Shown here: positions 12,454 to 22,067 of the stretch, one piece after another
Layout: each line of letters begins with the position of its first letter
Position numbering within the stretch: the first letter of the stretch is position 1
Assembly: GCA_016302545.1 (NCBI GenBank)
Contig: JAEDNK010000004.1
Coordinates: forward strand, 1-27,715
Reading direction: 5' to 3'
Source: Bacillota bacterium
Lineage (GTDB): Bacteria; Bacillota; Clostridia; Peptostreptococcales; Anaerovoracaceae
Length of the DNA stretch: 27,715 nt
Position numbers and translations under genes: made by a program
The notes under the pieces: generated by a model
Told to the model about the DNA's origin: nothing
Seen by the model: the letters and a program-made list of their open reading frames with translations, nothing else
The model's database searches: none

Positions 12454-14433
12454 ATGAAAGCACCGGTAACGTTAAAACATAAAAGAAGAATAGCAATAGG
12501 ATTTTTTGTCATCGCCATGCTTTTAATCGTCCTGACCTTCAGGGTGGCGTGGATACAGATTGTAGACGCGGAGGAATACACGAAAAAGGCAACTCTTCAG
12601 CAGACAAACGACACGACCATTCAGGCAAAGCGAGGCATCATATACGACAGAAACGGCAAAGAACTTGCCACCAGCACCACCTGCTACACTCTGTGGGTGT
12701 GGCCTTCTCAGTTTACCTATGAAAAGACCGATGCTGAGATAAAGGAAATGTGCGCCAAAATAGCCGAAATCATAGATAAGGATGAAGAAAAGGTTCTTCA
12801 GAGTGCTACAAAGGAAACTCTCATGGTGTCTCTTGCAATGTATCTTGACAATGAGACGGCAGACAGAATAAGAGAGCTTGAATACGACGGCATTGAGCTG
12901 GCAGAGGGCACAAAGAGAAACTACCCTTTGGGCAACTTCGCTTCTCATGTTCTGGGCAGCGTAAACGTTGACAATCAAGGCAGAACAGGTCTTGAGCTTC
13001 AGTATGATGAATATCTCAGCGGTGTGTCGGGAAGATGGGTAAAGAATACCGATTTATCGGGAAACGAGCTTGTGGAGGGAAGAGAGGAGTACCATGAGGC
13101 ACAGGACGGTCTCAACGTGATATCCACCTTGGATGAGGCAATTCAGCATTACGTGGAGAAGGCAATCGACGAGGGCATGGAAAAGACCGGAGCAAAGAGG
13201 ATCATGTGCCTGATTATGGACCCAAAGACGGGGGACATACTTGCCAGTGCCGTGACACCGGGCTTCGATCCAAACAATGCGACGGTTCCCACAGATGAAA
13301 CCTATCTGAAGGAATACGAAAAAGCAGAAAACAAATCCGATGTTCTGTCAAAGATGTGGAGAAATCCCATCGTCAGCGATACCTATGAGCCCGGCTCCAC
13401 CTTTAAGCTCATCACAGCCTCCTCTGCCATCGAGGAAAGAGCCATAACCACAACGGAAACCTTCAGCTGCAATTCAAGGATAACCATAGCGGGAACAACA
13501 CTCCACTGCTGGAGCAACAGGGACCACGGCACCCAGACCATAAGGGAAGCCATAGGAAATTCCTGTAACCCCGTTCTTGCCAAGGTAGCGTCTAAAATGG
13601 GAAAAACCACTTTATATAAATATCTTGACCTGTACGGCATTACAGAAAAGACAGGGGTTGATTATCCCGGAGAGGCCGGCTCCATAGTGCAGAGTCTGGA
13701 AAACGTGGGACCGGTGGAGCTTGCTACCATAGGCTACGGGCAGGGTATTTCGGTTACACCTATACAACTTCTGACTGCCATCAGCGCAATCGGAAATGAC
13801 GGCCTGCTGATGCAGCCAAGATATGTCAAAGCCCTTACGGACAGCGACGGTAAGGTAGTCAAGGAATATGACCCTGTCGTTGTGAGAAAGGTACTCTCCG
13901 CCAAAACCGCTTCCGAAATGAAGGAAATAATGGAATATGTGGTATCTGAAGGCGGCGGCGGCAACGCTAAGATTACAGGTTACAGAATAGGAGGCAAAAC
14001 AGGTACAGCCAACAAGGTTGAAAACGGAAAATACGGAGAAAACTATTACAGCTCCTTTATCGGAATGGCGCCTATGGACGATCCGAAGGTTTCCATTCTG
14101 GTTATTGTAGACAGTCCCAAGGGCTCCTATTACGGCTCTATCGTGGCTGCACCTATTGCAAAATCAATACTTTCCGATGTGCTGCGCTATATGAACATCA
14201 CCCCTGAGTATACAGAGGAGGAAAAGGCGGCGATAGAGGGAAACTATACCGTGGTGCCCGACGTAGTGGGAAAGGAATTCAGTGAGGCGGCAGGCATAAT
14301 CGGAGGAAAGGATTTGAAATACAGCCGTCCGAAGGCGGCAAAGGATGACGACAGCTTTACGGTAGTGGATCAGTACCCGAAGGCGGGAACAAAGGTCAAA
14401 AAGAATTCAGTGGTTTACGTATATAAGGAGTAA
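12454..14433 (+). CDS. class B penicillin-binding protein with one PASTA domain (FtsI/PBP2b or SpoVD type)
   Basis: Septal transpeptidase that cross-links peptidoglycan, paired with the FtsW/SpoVE-type glycosyltransferase encoded later in the cluster. Of 659 residues, a short cytoplasmic tail and one helix (about 12-29) lead to the dimerisation domain, beginning near RGIIYDRNGKELA (60-72). The transpeptidase domain has STFK (catalytic Ser315), SCN (370-372) and KTGT (515-518). A single PASTA domain fills 598-659. One PASTA is typical of SpoVD; vegetative PBP2b/2x proteins often have two, so its role in vegetative division, sporulation or both is open. The ATG at 12454 has AAGGGAG 7 bases upstream; a TTG at 12436 would include that site. 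Confidence 0.93.
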   Translation: MKAPVTLKHKRRIAIGFFVIAMLLIVLTFRVAWIQIVDAEEYTKKATLQQTNDTTIQAKRGIIYDRNGKELATSTTCYTLWVWPSQFTYEKTDAEIKEMCAKIAEIIDKDEEKVLQSATKETLMVSLAMYLDNETADRIRELEYDGIELAEGTKRNYPLGNFASHVLGSVNVDNQGRTGLELQYDEYLSGVSGRWVKNTDLSGNELVEGREEYHEAQDGLNVISTLDEAIQHYVEKAIDEGMEKTGAKRIMCLIMDPKTGDILASAVTPGFDPNNATVPTDETYLKEYEKAENKSDVLSKMWRNPIVSDTYEPGSTFKLITASSAIEERAITTTETFSCNSRITIAGTTLHCWSNRDHGTQTIREAIGNSCNPVLAKVASKMGKTTLYKYLDLYGITEKTGVDYPGEAGSIVQSLENVGPVELATIGYGQGISVTPIQLLTAISAIGNDGLLMQPRYVKALTDSDGKVVKEYDPVVVRKVLSAKTASEMKEIMEYVVSEGGGGNAKITGYRIGGKTGTANKVENGKYGENYYSSFIGMAPMDDPKVSILVIVDSPKGSYYGSIVAAPIAKSILSDVLRYMNITPEYTEEEKAAIEGNYTVVPDVVGKEFSEAAGIIGGKDLKYSRPKAAKDDDSFTVVDQYPKAGTKVKKNSVVYVYKE

Positions 14434-14450
14434 GGAGGTAAATCATAGCG

Positions 14451-15935
14451 ATGAGGCTGGAGGTTTTGTTTGACGGTCTTGACATAAAGATCGTCTGTGG
14501 AACTCCGGACAAAGACGTTAAGGCGTTAGTTTACCATTCAGCAAAAGCCGTGCCCGAAAGCGTTTTTTTCGCCATAGGAGGCGCGGAAAGCCACGGAAAA
14601 GATTTTTTAGAGGAGGCCGTAGAGAAGGGGGCAGAGACGCTGGTAACAGATGAAGAAGACGAAGAGACGGAAAAGCTGCTTCGCCGCCTAAGCCGCACCT
14701 ACGGCATTACGGGAGTCAGAGTAAGGGATGCGAGAAAGGCTTTGGCTAAAGCGTCATCCCGGTTTTACGGCCATCCCGATCGAGACCTGAAGCTCATAGG
14801 AGTTACAGGCACCAAGGGCAAGACGACTACAACCTTTATGATAAAGGAAATACTGGAGGAGGCGGGTATAAAGACGGGCATAATCGGCACGGTGGTTTCC
14901 GGTTATGACGGCAGCTACAGCGAGGCGATTAATACGACCCCCCAATCCGAAGATATACACAGAGCCCTCAGGGATATGGTTAATGCCGGCTGCCATGCCG
15001 CCGTCATGGAGGTATCCTCTCAGGGACTGATGCAGCACAGGACCTATGGGCTTGATTTTGACACGGCGGTATTTACCAATCTGTACCCCGACCATATAGG
15101 AAAGGGAGAACATGGGAGTCTGGAGGAGTACATCTATTGGAAAAGCATGTTGTTCAGACAGACAAAAACAGCTATAATAAATATAGATGACAGTCACTGG
15201 CGTGAAATCATCTCGGAGAGCACAGCCGAAAGGCTTCTTACCTTTTCGGCGGAGCAGCCCGGGGCTGACTTTGCGGCTGAGGATATAGTGCTGCGCAGGA
15301 AGAAGGATTTACTGGGAGTGGATTTTACCATGGGCGGCAAAGCCTTCTTTACCGGAATGCCGGGAAAATTTAACGCATACAATGCTCTGGCGGCTGCCTC
15401 CTGCGCCGCGTCCATGGACCTTCCCATAAGCTGCATACAGCGGGGACTGTCGAGGGTAAAGGTAAGGGGCAGAGCGGAGGCTGTCAGCTTGGGAGAGGAC
15501 TTCACCGTTTTGATAGACTATGCTCACAACGGACCTGCGCTGGAAAGTCTTTTGAAGGCTCTCAGAGAGTATGAGCCGGCAAGGCTGATTGCTGTTTTCG
15601 GATGCGGAGGAAACAGGGACAGAAACAGGCGGTTTGAAATGGGGAGAGCGGCGGCTCAGCTGGCGGACTTTTCCGTAGTAACCTCCGATAATCCGCGGCA
15701 CGAAAACCCCATGGATATAATCAGAGACGTAACTCAAGCAATGGCAGAGGAGCAGGGAAGCTACACCGTGATTCCCGACAGGCGCAAGGCCATCGGCTGG
15801 ACCGTATCTCAGGCGCAGACCGGCGATATAATCGTTATAGCAGGCAAGGGACACGAGACATATCAGATTTTGGGCAGCGAAAAGAGACACTTTGACGACA
15901 GAGAAATTGTACTTTCGGTCATGGAAAGAATATAA
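14451..15935 (+). CDS. murE: UDP-MurNAc-tripeptide synthetase, meso-diaminopimelate type
   Basis: Cytoplasmic ATP-dependent ligase adding the third residue to UDP-MurNAc-L-Ala-D-Glu. The 494-residue protein has an N-terminal UDP-binding domain and the central P-loop GVTGTKGKTTT (117-127). It then has EVSSQGL, FTNLYPDHIGKGEH and the C-terminal domain with DYAHNGPAL, FGCGGNRDRNRR and DNPRHENP (Asp413-Pro420). DNPR with arginine marks meso-diaminopimelate enzymes; lysine enzymes differ at this site. AAGGAGG overlaps the stop of the PBP gene and lies 12 bases before the ATG, a long spacing. Its product is the substrate of MurF, encoded next. Confidence 0.97.
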   Translation: MRLEVLFDGLDIKIVCGTPDKDVKALVYHSAKAVPESVFFAIGGAESHGKDFLEEAVEKGAETLVTDEEDEETEKLLRRLSRTYGITGVRVRDARKALAKASSRFYGHPDRDLKLIGVTGTKGKTTTTFMIKEILEEAGIKTGIIGTVVSGYDGSYSEAINTTPQSEDIHRALRDMVNAGCHAAVMEVSSQGLMQHRTYGLDFDTAVFTNLYPDHIGKGEHGSLEEYIYWKSMLFRQTKTAIINIDDSHWREIISESTAERLLTFSAEQPGADFAAEDIVLRRKKDLLGVDFTMGGKAFFTGMPGKFNAYNALAAASCAASMDLPISCIQRGLSRVKVRGRAEAVSLGEDFTVLIDYAHNGPALESLLKALREYEPARLIAVFGCGGNRDRNRRFEMGRAAAQLADFSVVTSDNPRHENPMDIIRDVTQAMAEEQGSYTVIPDRRKAIGWTVSQAQTGDIIVIAGKGHETYQILGSEKRHFDDREIVLSVMERI

Positions 15936-15949
15936 AAGAGGAAGAGAAA

Positions 15950-17356
15950 ATGAGACCATTTACTGTTGAAGAAATAACGAAAGCCGTAGGCGGAACTCTG
16001 GTATCCGGCGACAGCGAAAATATAGTATACAATATCTGCACGGACTCAAGAAAGGCAAAGCCGGGAGACCTGTTTTTTCCCCTTAAGGGCGAAAATAACG
16101 ACGGACATGACTTTCTGGGGCAGGTGCTCGAGGCAGGCTGCCGTACTGTGGTGGTTTCCGACGAGAGCAAAATACCCAAGCAGGCATTTGCCGCACAGCC
16201 CGGAGACGCTGATATAATCACAGTGGAAAACACCACCGAGGCACTTCAGGCTCTGGCGGCATACTACCTTGACTGTCTGCCTCTCAAAAGCAGGATTGCG
16301 GTTACGGGAAGCGTAGGAAAGACCAGCACCCGCGACATGCTTTACTATGCAGCCGCGACCTCCTTTAAGACGGGGAGAAATCCAAAAAACTTTAACAACT
16401 ATTTCGGGCTGCCTCTCAGCGTCATGGATTTTGAACCGGACACTGAGGTAGCGGTCCTTGAGATGGGTATGGCTTCGGCAGGGGAAATAGAGACCTTGGC
16501 GCGTATTGCAAAGCCTGATATTGCCGTCATAACCAATATAGGCGTGTCCCACATTGAAAATCTGGGAAGCAGGGAAGGTATATTAAAAGCTAAGCTGGAG
16601 GTTACCTGCTGCTTTGATGAAAATTCCACCCTGATAATAAATGCGGACAACGATATGCTCACTCCCGAAAGAGTAAAGGGACCCTACAGGGTAATTACCG
16701 TGGGAACCGGCGAAAACTGCGATTATATGATAAAAGATGTTTGCGATTTCGGCGATAAAGGTATAGAATATACATTATGCCATGAGGGAAAAGCCTATCC
16801 TGTCAGACTGCCGGTACCCGGCGCCCATAACGCTGTCAACGCCTCCCTTGCAGTGGCGGCGGTGGGACTTATAGGAATTGCGCCTGAAACAGCCATAAAG
16901 GGTTTTGGGCAGGCAGAGCTTACCGAAAAGAGGTTAAATATAAGGAAACAGGGCAGAATTAAGGTTATAGACGATACCTATAACGCCTGTCCCGAATCCA
17001 TGAAGTCGGCTTTAAACACCCTGATATCCACATCAGGAGAAAAGGGCGTAAGAAAGGTTGCTATACTGGGTGACATGTTTGAGCTGGGAAAGGAAAGCGC
17101 TTCGTCTCATCTTGAAGTGGGAAGATACGCAGGCGAAAAGAAACCGGACCTGCTCATTGCGGTGGGAGAGGATGCCCGCTACATCGCTGAGGGGGCAGCT
17201 TCTTTGGGAAAAGAAAGAGTGCTTCATTATGAAACGAGAGAGGCTCTGGAAAAAGACATTGACCGTATTATCAGACCGACGGATATAATTCTGGTCAAGG
17301 CTTCCCGCGGCATGGAAATGGAAAAAACTGTAAATAAAATACTGAAAGACAAATAA
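15950..17356 (+). CDS. murF: UDP-MurNAc-pentapeptide synthetase (D-Ala-D-Ala ligase step)
   Basis: Cytoplasmic Mur ligase that joins D-Ala-D-Ala to the tripeptide precursor, completing the soluble pentapeptide. The 468 residues show the N-terminal SRKAKPGDLFFPLKGENNDGHDF, the P-loop VTGSVGKTSTRD, the NFNNYFGLPLSVMD loop typical of MurF, LEMGMASAGEI and TNIGVSHIENLGSREGI, and the C-terminal DDTYNACPESMKSAL with AILGDMFELG. The start is 15 bases after the murE stop behind GAGGAAGAG. Nothing unusual. Confidence 0.97.
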   Translation: MRPFTVEEITKAVGGTLVSGDSENIVYNICTDSRKAKPGDLFFPLKGENNDGHDFLGQVLEAGCRTVVVSDESKIPKQAFAAQPGDADIITVENTTEALQALAAYYLDCLPLKSRIAVTGSVGKTSTRDMLYYAAATSFKTGRNPKNFNNYFGLPLSVMDFEPDTEVAVLEMGMASAGEIETLARIAKPDIAVITNIGVSHIENLGSREGILKAKLEVTCCFDENSTLIINADNDMLTPERVKGPYRVITVGTGENCDYMIKDVCDFGDKGIEYTLCHEGKAYPVRLPVPGAHNAVNASLAVAAVGLIGIAPETAIKGFGQAELTEKRLNIRKQGRIKVIDDTYNACPESMKSALNTLISTSGEKGVRKVAILGDMFELGKESASSHLEVGRYAGEKKPDLLIAVGEDARYIAEGAASLGKERVLHYETREALEKDIDRIIRPTDIILVKASRGMEMEKTVNKILKDK

Positions 17357-17377
17357 CTCAGAGATAGGAGCAGAAAA

Positions 17378-18373
17378 ATGCAGAATTTGATATACCCTGT
17401 AATTGCAACGGTTATAGCGTGGATTTTAGGTGCGCTGTTCACAAAAATGCTTATTCCGTTTTTGGAAAAGAAGCAATTCAGACAGTTTGTAAGAGAGGAA
17501 GGACCTCAATCCCACCTTTCCAAGACGGGAACCCCCAGCATGGGAGGAATCGCAATCATAAATGCTGCCGCAGCGGCGGCACTGGCAGTAACGGCAGCCG
17601 CAGGGGAACTGGATATAAGGGTAGTAGGAGTAATCCTTCTCATGTACCTCTTTGCTCTTATCGGATTTATAGATGATTATGAAAAAGCAATAAAAAAGAA
17701 CAATGCAGGCATAAGCCCCAAGCAGAAAATAATCATGCAGTTCGGTTTTTCGCTGGCTTTTGCCCTGTTCGCAGCCTATTATTCCTATGCAGCCTTTGGA
17801 ATGGTGGGGGGGACGGAGGTATGGATACCGTTCATAGATAAGTATGTGGATTTCGGAATCCTTTACATTCCTTTTGAAATCTTCGTGCTGGTGGCCTTCA
17901 GCAACTCGGTAAATCTTACCGACGGTCTGGACGGACTGGCTTCCGGCGTCACAGCTCTTGTCTGCATTTGCATGGTAGTTGTGGGGACGGCCTTTCTATT
18001 TAAAGGCGAGCCTATCATTTTTGGTGCCGTGGCAGGAGGATGTCTGGGATTTTTAATGTTCAATAAAAACCCTGCAAAAATCTTCATGGGAGACACAGGC
18101 TCCATGGCTTTGGGCGGCGTACTGGCCGGGGGAGCGATTATGATGAAGCTGGAATTTCTCCTTGCCATCGCCGGACTTGTGTACGTATTAGAGGCGCTGT
18201 CTGTAATCATTCAGGTAGCATATTTCAAGAGAACGAGAAAGAGAATTTTCAAGATGGCTCCGCTGCATCATCACTTCGAGCTGTGCGGAATGAGCGAGAG
18301 AAAGGTGGTTGCAATGTTCTGGGCGGCTACTCTGGTATTCTGCCTTCTTGCCATCTTAATAATGAACATATAG
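17378..18373 (+). CDS. mraY: phospho-MurNAc-pentapeptide translocase
   Basis: Ten-helix membrane enzyme that transfers phospho-MurNAc-pentapeptide to undecaprenyl phosphate, forming lipid I on the inner face of the membrane. The 331 residues contain the substrate and metal motifs of the family: SHLSKTGTPSMGGI, GFIDDYEKA, NSVNLTDGLDGLASG, NPAKIFMGDTGSMALGG and the HHHFE histidine motif near the C-terminus (MAPLHHHFELCGMSE). AGGAG lies before the ATG. Length and order in the cluster are standard. Confidence 0.98.
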   Translation: MQNLIYPVIATVIAWILGALFTKMLIPFLEKKQFRQFVREEGPQSHLSKTGTPSMGGIAIINAAAAAALAVTAAAGELDIRVVGVILLMYLFALIGFIDDYEKAIKKNNAGISPKQKIIMQFGFSLAFALFAAYYSYAAFGMVGGTEVWIPFIDKYVDFGILYIPFEIFVLVAFSNSVNLTDGLDGLASGVTALVCICMVVVGTAFLFKGEPIIFGAVAGGCLGFLMFNKNPAKIFMGDTGSMALGGVLAGGAIMMKLEFLLAIAGLVYVLEALSVIIQVAYFKRTRKRIFKMAPLHHHFELCGMSERKVVAMFWAATLVFCLLAILIMNI

Positions 18374-18385
18374 GAGTGATCGCTT

Positions 18386-19765
18386 ATGTATAACATGAAT
18401 CTGGAAAACATAAAGGACAGAAGAGTACTTATAGTAGGCATGGGCAAGTCGGGGGTAGCCGCGGCACAGGCCATGCTTAAGCTGGGCGCTAATGTAACCA
18501 TACAGGATTCCAAGGAAAGGGAAAAGACCGATGCTCAGCTTCTCAACTTTCTGGAAGGAAAAAATGTAAAATGCTATTTTCATCAGCTTCCTGAGCATGT
18601 GGCAGACTTCGATATGATAATACTCAGCCCGGGGGTTAATCCGGAGCTTGACTTTATAAGAGAGGCTGAAGCCGACGGAGCGGAAATAGTAGGAGAGCTG
18701 GAGATTGCTTACAGGGTGGCGAGAGGCACCTTTGTGGCAATAACGGGCACCAACGGCAAGACCACCACCACCACTTTAGTAGGGGAAATATTCAAAAATG
18801 CCGGAAGAAAGACTCATGTGGTGGGAAATATAGGCGTTGCCGTAATTTCAAAGGCCCTTGATGCTGACGAGGATGACTGGCTCATAACGGAGACCAGCAG
18901 TTTTCAATTGCAGACAATCAAGTATTTTAAACCGGAAATATCGGCAATCCTTAACCTGACACCCGACCATCTCAACAGACACCATACCATGGAGGCCTAC
19001 GGCGAGACCAAGGCGAGAATCTTTGAAAACCAGGATTCAAGCGGTTACTGCGTTGTGAACTATGATGATAAGCTTTGCTATGGACTGACAGAAAACTGCA
19101 AAGCTAAGGTTGTACCTTTCTCAAGACTTGAAGAACTTGACTTTGGAGCCTTCCTCAGAGGTGATATGCTGGTTATTAAAAATGAGGCAGGAGAGCTTGT
19201 CGAGCTCTGCAGCAGAAACGATCTTAAGATAATCGGCGACCACAATGTGGAAAACGCTTTGGCTGCAGCTGCAATATGCTATTTTGCAGGCATAGACAAG
19301 GATGTAATAGCTAAAACTCTGACAGAATTCGGCGGAGTTGAGCATAGAATAGAGTATTCGGGAGAAATAAACGGTATAAAATTCTACAACGATTCCAAAG
19401 GAACCAACGTGGATGCAGCCGTCATAGCTCTGAAGGCCATAAAGAAGAATATTATCCTCATTGCAGGAGGAGACGGCAAGGGTCAGAGCTTCGACCAACT
19501 TATTGATAATTTTGGAGGCAGGGTAAAGCATATGCTTCTGCTGGGCAGAGACGGTGAACTCATCGCGGAAGCCGCCGACAGAAAGGGCTTCAAGGCTTAC
19601 AGCTTTGCCAAGGATATGCCTGAGTGCGTCAGCAAAGCCTTTGAAATGGCTCGGCCCGGAGACACAGTGCTCCTTTCCCCTGCATGTGCAAGCTGGGATA
19701 TGTACGATAACTTCGAGCAGCGAGGCGACCATTTCAAGGAGTGCGTGGCAAGGCTGGGATTTTAG
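18386..19765 (+). CDS. murD: UDP-MurNAc-L-alanine:D-glutamate ligase
   Basis: Cytoplasmic Mur ligase adding D-Glu to UDP-MurNAc-L-Ala. The 459 residues have the Rossmann-like start VLIVGMGKSGVAAAQAM, SPGVNPELDFI, the P-loop AITGTNGKTTTTTL, NIGVAVI, TETSSFQLQTI, NLTPDHLNRHHTMEAY, and the C-terminal FYNDSKGTNVDAA with AGGDGKGQSFD and LLSPACASWDMYDNFEQRG. AGGAG is 10 bases before the ATG. It ends 3 to 15 bases before ftsW, depending on the ftsW start. murC, which supplies its substrate, is not in this window. Confidence 0.97.
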   Translation: MYNMNLENIKDRRVLIVGMGKSGVAAAQAMLKLGANVTIQDSKEREKTDAQLLNFLEGKNVKCYFHQLPEHVADFDMIILSPGVNPELDFIREAEADGAEIVGELEIAYRVARGTFVAITGTNGKTTTTTLVGEIFKNAGRKTHVVGNIGVAVISKALDADEDDWLITETSSFQLQTIKYFKPEISAILNLTPDHLNRHHTMEAYGETKARIFENQDSSGYCVVNYDDKLCYGLTENCKAKVVPFSRLEELDFGAFLRGDMLVIKNEAGELVELCSRNDLKIIGDHNVENALAAAAICYFAGIDKDVIAKTLTEFGGVEHRIEYSGEINGIKFYNDSKGTNVDAAVIALKAIKKNIILIAGGDGKGQSFDQLIDNFGGRVKHMLLLGRDGELIAEAADRKGFKAYSFAKDMPECVSKAFEMARPGDTVLLSPACASWDMYDNFEQRGDHFKECVARLGF

Positions 19766-19780
19766 AATGTGAAGGAGCTT

Positions 19781-20890
19781 ATGGGAAAGAAGGCTATAGG
19801 AAAACAGCATACAGGTGATTTGTCCGTCGCGCTGCTGGTGACCATTCTGACCGTTTTCGGTACGATAATGATATTCAGCGCCAGCTATTACTATGCCCTC
19901 AGCGAAAGCGGAAACCCCTATCACTATCTGACCAGACAGCTTATCTGGCTGGCTATCGGGTTTGTGGTAATGTGGATATGCTCCAAGGTGGACTACCACT
20001 TCTGGGTTCGCTTCTGGCTCATAGCATATATAGCGGGTATGATCCTTCTGGTGCTGGTGCTTACAAGCTTGGGCAAGTCGGCATTCGGAGCCACCAGGTG
20101 GATTCAGATTGGACCCATCACCATAATGCCCGGCGAGATAGCAAAGGTGGGAATTATTCTGTTCATAACGGGATATTTTTCAAGGCATCCAAAATGGATT
20201 ACGGATGTGAAAAGAGGTATTTTGCCGATTCTGCTTGTAACGGGCATTTACGGCGGTCTTATCATGCTGCAGCCTAACATGTCCACAGCCTTTACCATCT
20301 GCTTCATAGTAGGAGGTATGCTGCTGGTAGCAGGTGCGAAGTGGCTTCATCTCGCTACCCTTGCAGGCGGGGCAGTGGCTGCGGGAGTTGCGCTGATTTT
20401 TTCCGATACCACCGGATACAGATACGCCAGATTCCTCAGCTTTCTGGACCCATTTGAGGACCCTCTGAATACGGGATGGAATGTGGTTCAATCCCTGCTG
20501 GCCCTGGGCACAGGAGGTCTTACAGGCCTTGGACTGGGAAACAGCGTGCAGAAGAACCTTTATCTGCCTATGCCACAGAACGACTTTATTCTGGCCATAA
20601 TAGGGGAGGAGTTGGGCTTTGTGGGAATTCTTGCTCTGGTTATCCTCTATCTCCTTCTGGTATGGAGGGGCTGTCACATAGCCATCAATGCGGCGGACCT
20701 TACGGGACTTCTCCTTGCGGCGGGTATAACCATAATGGTGGGAGTACAGGTAGTCATAAATATGGCTGTGGTAACATCCTCCATGCCGCCTACAGGAATT
20801 ATCCTGCCCTTTATAAGCTACGGGGGAAACGCTCTTCTGATTTTTATGGCAGCCATGGGAATTCTGATTAACATATCCAAATCGAACTGA
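19781..20890 (+). CDS. ftsW: FtsW/SpoVE-type peptidoglycan glycosyltransferase
   Basis: SEDS-family membrane enzyme that polymerises lipid II glycan strands and works with a class B PBP. About 369 residues and ten helices. Visible marks are FGTIMIFSASYYYAL in helix 1, GATRWIQIGPITIMPGEIAKVGI with the substrate-cavity residues, the catalytic-loop region LNTGWNVVQSLLALGTGG, the QNDFILAIIGEELGFVG loop, and PPTGIILPFISYGGNALL near the end. The ATG at 19781 follows GAAGGAG, but only 3 bases away; an in-frame GTG at 19769 is an alternative with a weak site. Sequence alone does not separate vegetative FtsW from sporulation SpoVE. Its PBP partner is encoded at 12454-14433. Confidence 0.94.
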   Translation: MGKKAIGKQHTGDLSVALLVTILTVFGTIMIFSASYYYALSESGNPYHYLTRQLIWLAIGFVVMWICSKVDYHFWVRFWLIAYIAGMILLVLVLTSLGKSAFGATRWIQIGPITIMPGEIAKVGIILFITGYFSRHPKWITDVKRGILPILLVTGIYGGLIMLQPNMSTAFTICFIVGGMLLVAGAKWLHLATLAGGAVAAGVALIFSDTTGYRYARFLSFLDPFEDPLNTGWNVVQSLLALGTGGLTGLGLGNSVQKNLYLPMPQNDFILAIIGEELGFVGILALVILYLLLVWRGCHIAINAADLTGLLLAAGITIMVGVQVVINMAVVTSSMPPTGIILPFISYGGNALLIFMAAMGILINISKSN

Positions 20891-20907
20891 AAGGGAGCAG
20901 CTTGTCT

Positions 20908-22014
20908 ATGAGATTGATTGTAACCGGCGGCGGAACGGGAGGACATATCTATCCTGCCATCGCGATAGCCGATAAATTTAAGGAAATGGAGCCGGAAACG
21001 CAGATTCTCTATGTGGGAAACGATGAAGGCATAGAAAAGGACGTAGTGCCTAAATCGGGCTATGAGCTGGCTCTGGTTGACGCCAGATGGCTGGATAAGT
21101 CCAGCCCATGGCAGCTGGTAAAGACAGGTGCAAGAGTTGCCAAGGGTACTCTGGAGGCTCGCCGTGTAATAAGAAAATTCAAGCCTGATGTAGTTGTAGG
21201 TACGGGAGGCTATGTATGTTTTCCTGTGATCATTGCCGCAAGAATGTACGGAGCCAAAATCTTTCTTCATGAGCAAAACGCTTATCCGGGCCTTGCCAAC
21301 AGGACTTTGGAAAAGCATGTTGACAGAGTGTTTCTGGGCTTTAAAGACGCGGAGAAGTACTTTAAGGAGCCGGACAAGTGCGTAGAGGCGGGAAACCCCG
21401 TGCGGAACAGCTTTTTTACTCTCGACCGCAGGGAGGCGAGAAAAAAGCTGGGCTTCAATCAGGAGGATTTTATAGTTTTTTCCTTTGGCGGAAGTCTGGG
21501 AGCCGAAAAAATAAACGAGGTGGCTTTTGAACTCATGCAGTTGCTCAACGGCCACGAGGGGACGGCTATGGTCCTGGGCACGGGAAAGTGGTATTATCAG
21601 GATACATTGGATAAGGCTGCCGAGCGCGGCATTGAAATAAAGGATAACATCCGCATAAAGGATTATATAGAGGATATGGAAAACTATCTGGCGGCCTGCG
21701 ACCTTGTAATCAGCAGGGCGGGAGCTCTTTCCGTGGCGGAAACCACCGTCTGCGGTAAAGCTGCGGTGCTCATACCGTCCCCTAACGTCACAGGCAACCA
21801 TCAGTACTATAACGCCAAGGCGGTAGCTGACAGAGGAGGTGCGGTGCTCATCGAAGAAAAGGATCTGACCGCAGAAAAACTGATCGGCGAGGTCATGAAA
21901 CTGAGGAACAACCCTGAGCTGCTTTCCGAAATGGGGCGAAGCAGCCGTGCATGCGCTCCCGATAAGGCTCTCGACATAATATACGGCACGATTAAAGAAG
22001 TGTCGGGAAAGTAA
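20908..22014 (+). CDS. murG: lipid II synthase (GlcNAc transferase)
   Basis: Peripheral membrane GT-B glycosyltransferase that adds GlcNAc from UDP-GlcNAc to lipid I. The 368 residues begin MRLIVTGGGTGGHIYPA, the N-terminal glycine loop. They continue with VVGTGGYVCFPVI, FLHEQNAYPGLANR, GNPVR, FGGSLGAEKINE and SRAGALSVAETTVCGKAAVLIPSP with the nucleotide-sugar site, then HQYYNA. ATG 20908 is chosen over a TTG at 20902 because it gives the normal family start; AAGGGAG lies at 20891-20897. The stop is followed within 4 bases by the hairpin that carries the murA ribosome site. Confidence 0.97.
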   Translation: MRLIVTGGGTGGHIYPAIAIADKFKEMEPETQILYVGNDEGIEKDVVPKSGYELALVDARWLDKSSPWQLVKTGARVAKGTLEARRVIRKFKPDVVVGTGGYVCFPVIIAARMYGAKIFLHEQNAYPGLANRTLEKHVDRVFLGFKDAEKYFKEPDKCVEAGNPVRNSFFTLDRREARKKLGFNQEDFIVFSFGGSLGAEKINEVAFELMQLLNGHEGTAMVLGTGKWYYQDTLDKAAERGIEIKDNIRIKDYIEDMENYLAACDLVISRAGALSVAETTVCGKAAVLIPSPNVTGNHQYYNAKAVADRGGAVLIEEKDLTAEKLIGEVMKLRNNPELLSEMGRSSRACAPDKALDIIYGTIKEVSGK

Positions 22015-22017
22015 CTA

Positions 22018-22067
22018 AAGACACGCCTTCCACATACTATGATGGTATAGTTGGGAGGTGTTTTTTT
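22018..22067 (+). terminator. terminator-like hairpin whose 3' arm is the murA ribosome binding site
   Basis: ACA...CCTTCC (22021-22031) can pair with GGGAGG..TGT (22053-22061), with one G-T pair and a two-base bulge. An inner stem ACTAT (22036-22040) with ATAGT (22047-22051) closes on the loop GATGGT. Seven T residues follow at 22061-22067. It has the form of an intrinsic terminator, yet GGGAGG is the Shine-Dalgarno of murA and the T run is the spacer to its start codon. Confidence 0.7.

Noticed and set aside
15150..15180. Promoter inside murE (TTGTTC, 17 bases, TATAAT)
   Set aside because: The -35 matches only three of six consensus positions and no gene boundary is near.
20818..21801. 327-codon open frame opposite the ftsW/murG junction
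   Set aside because: Antisense of two certain genes and without signals for expression.
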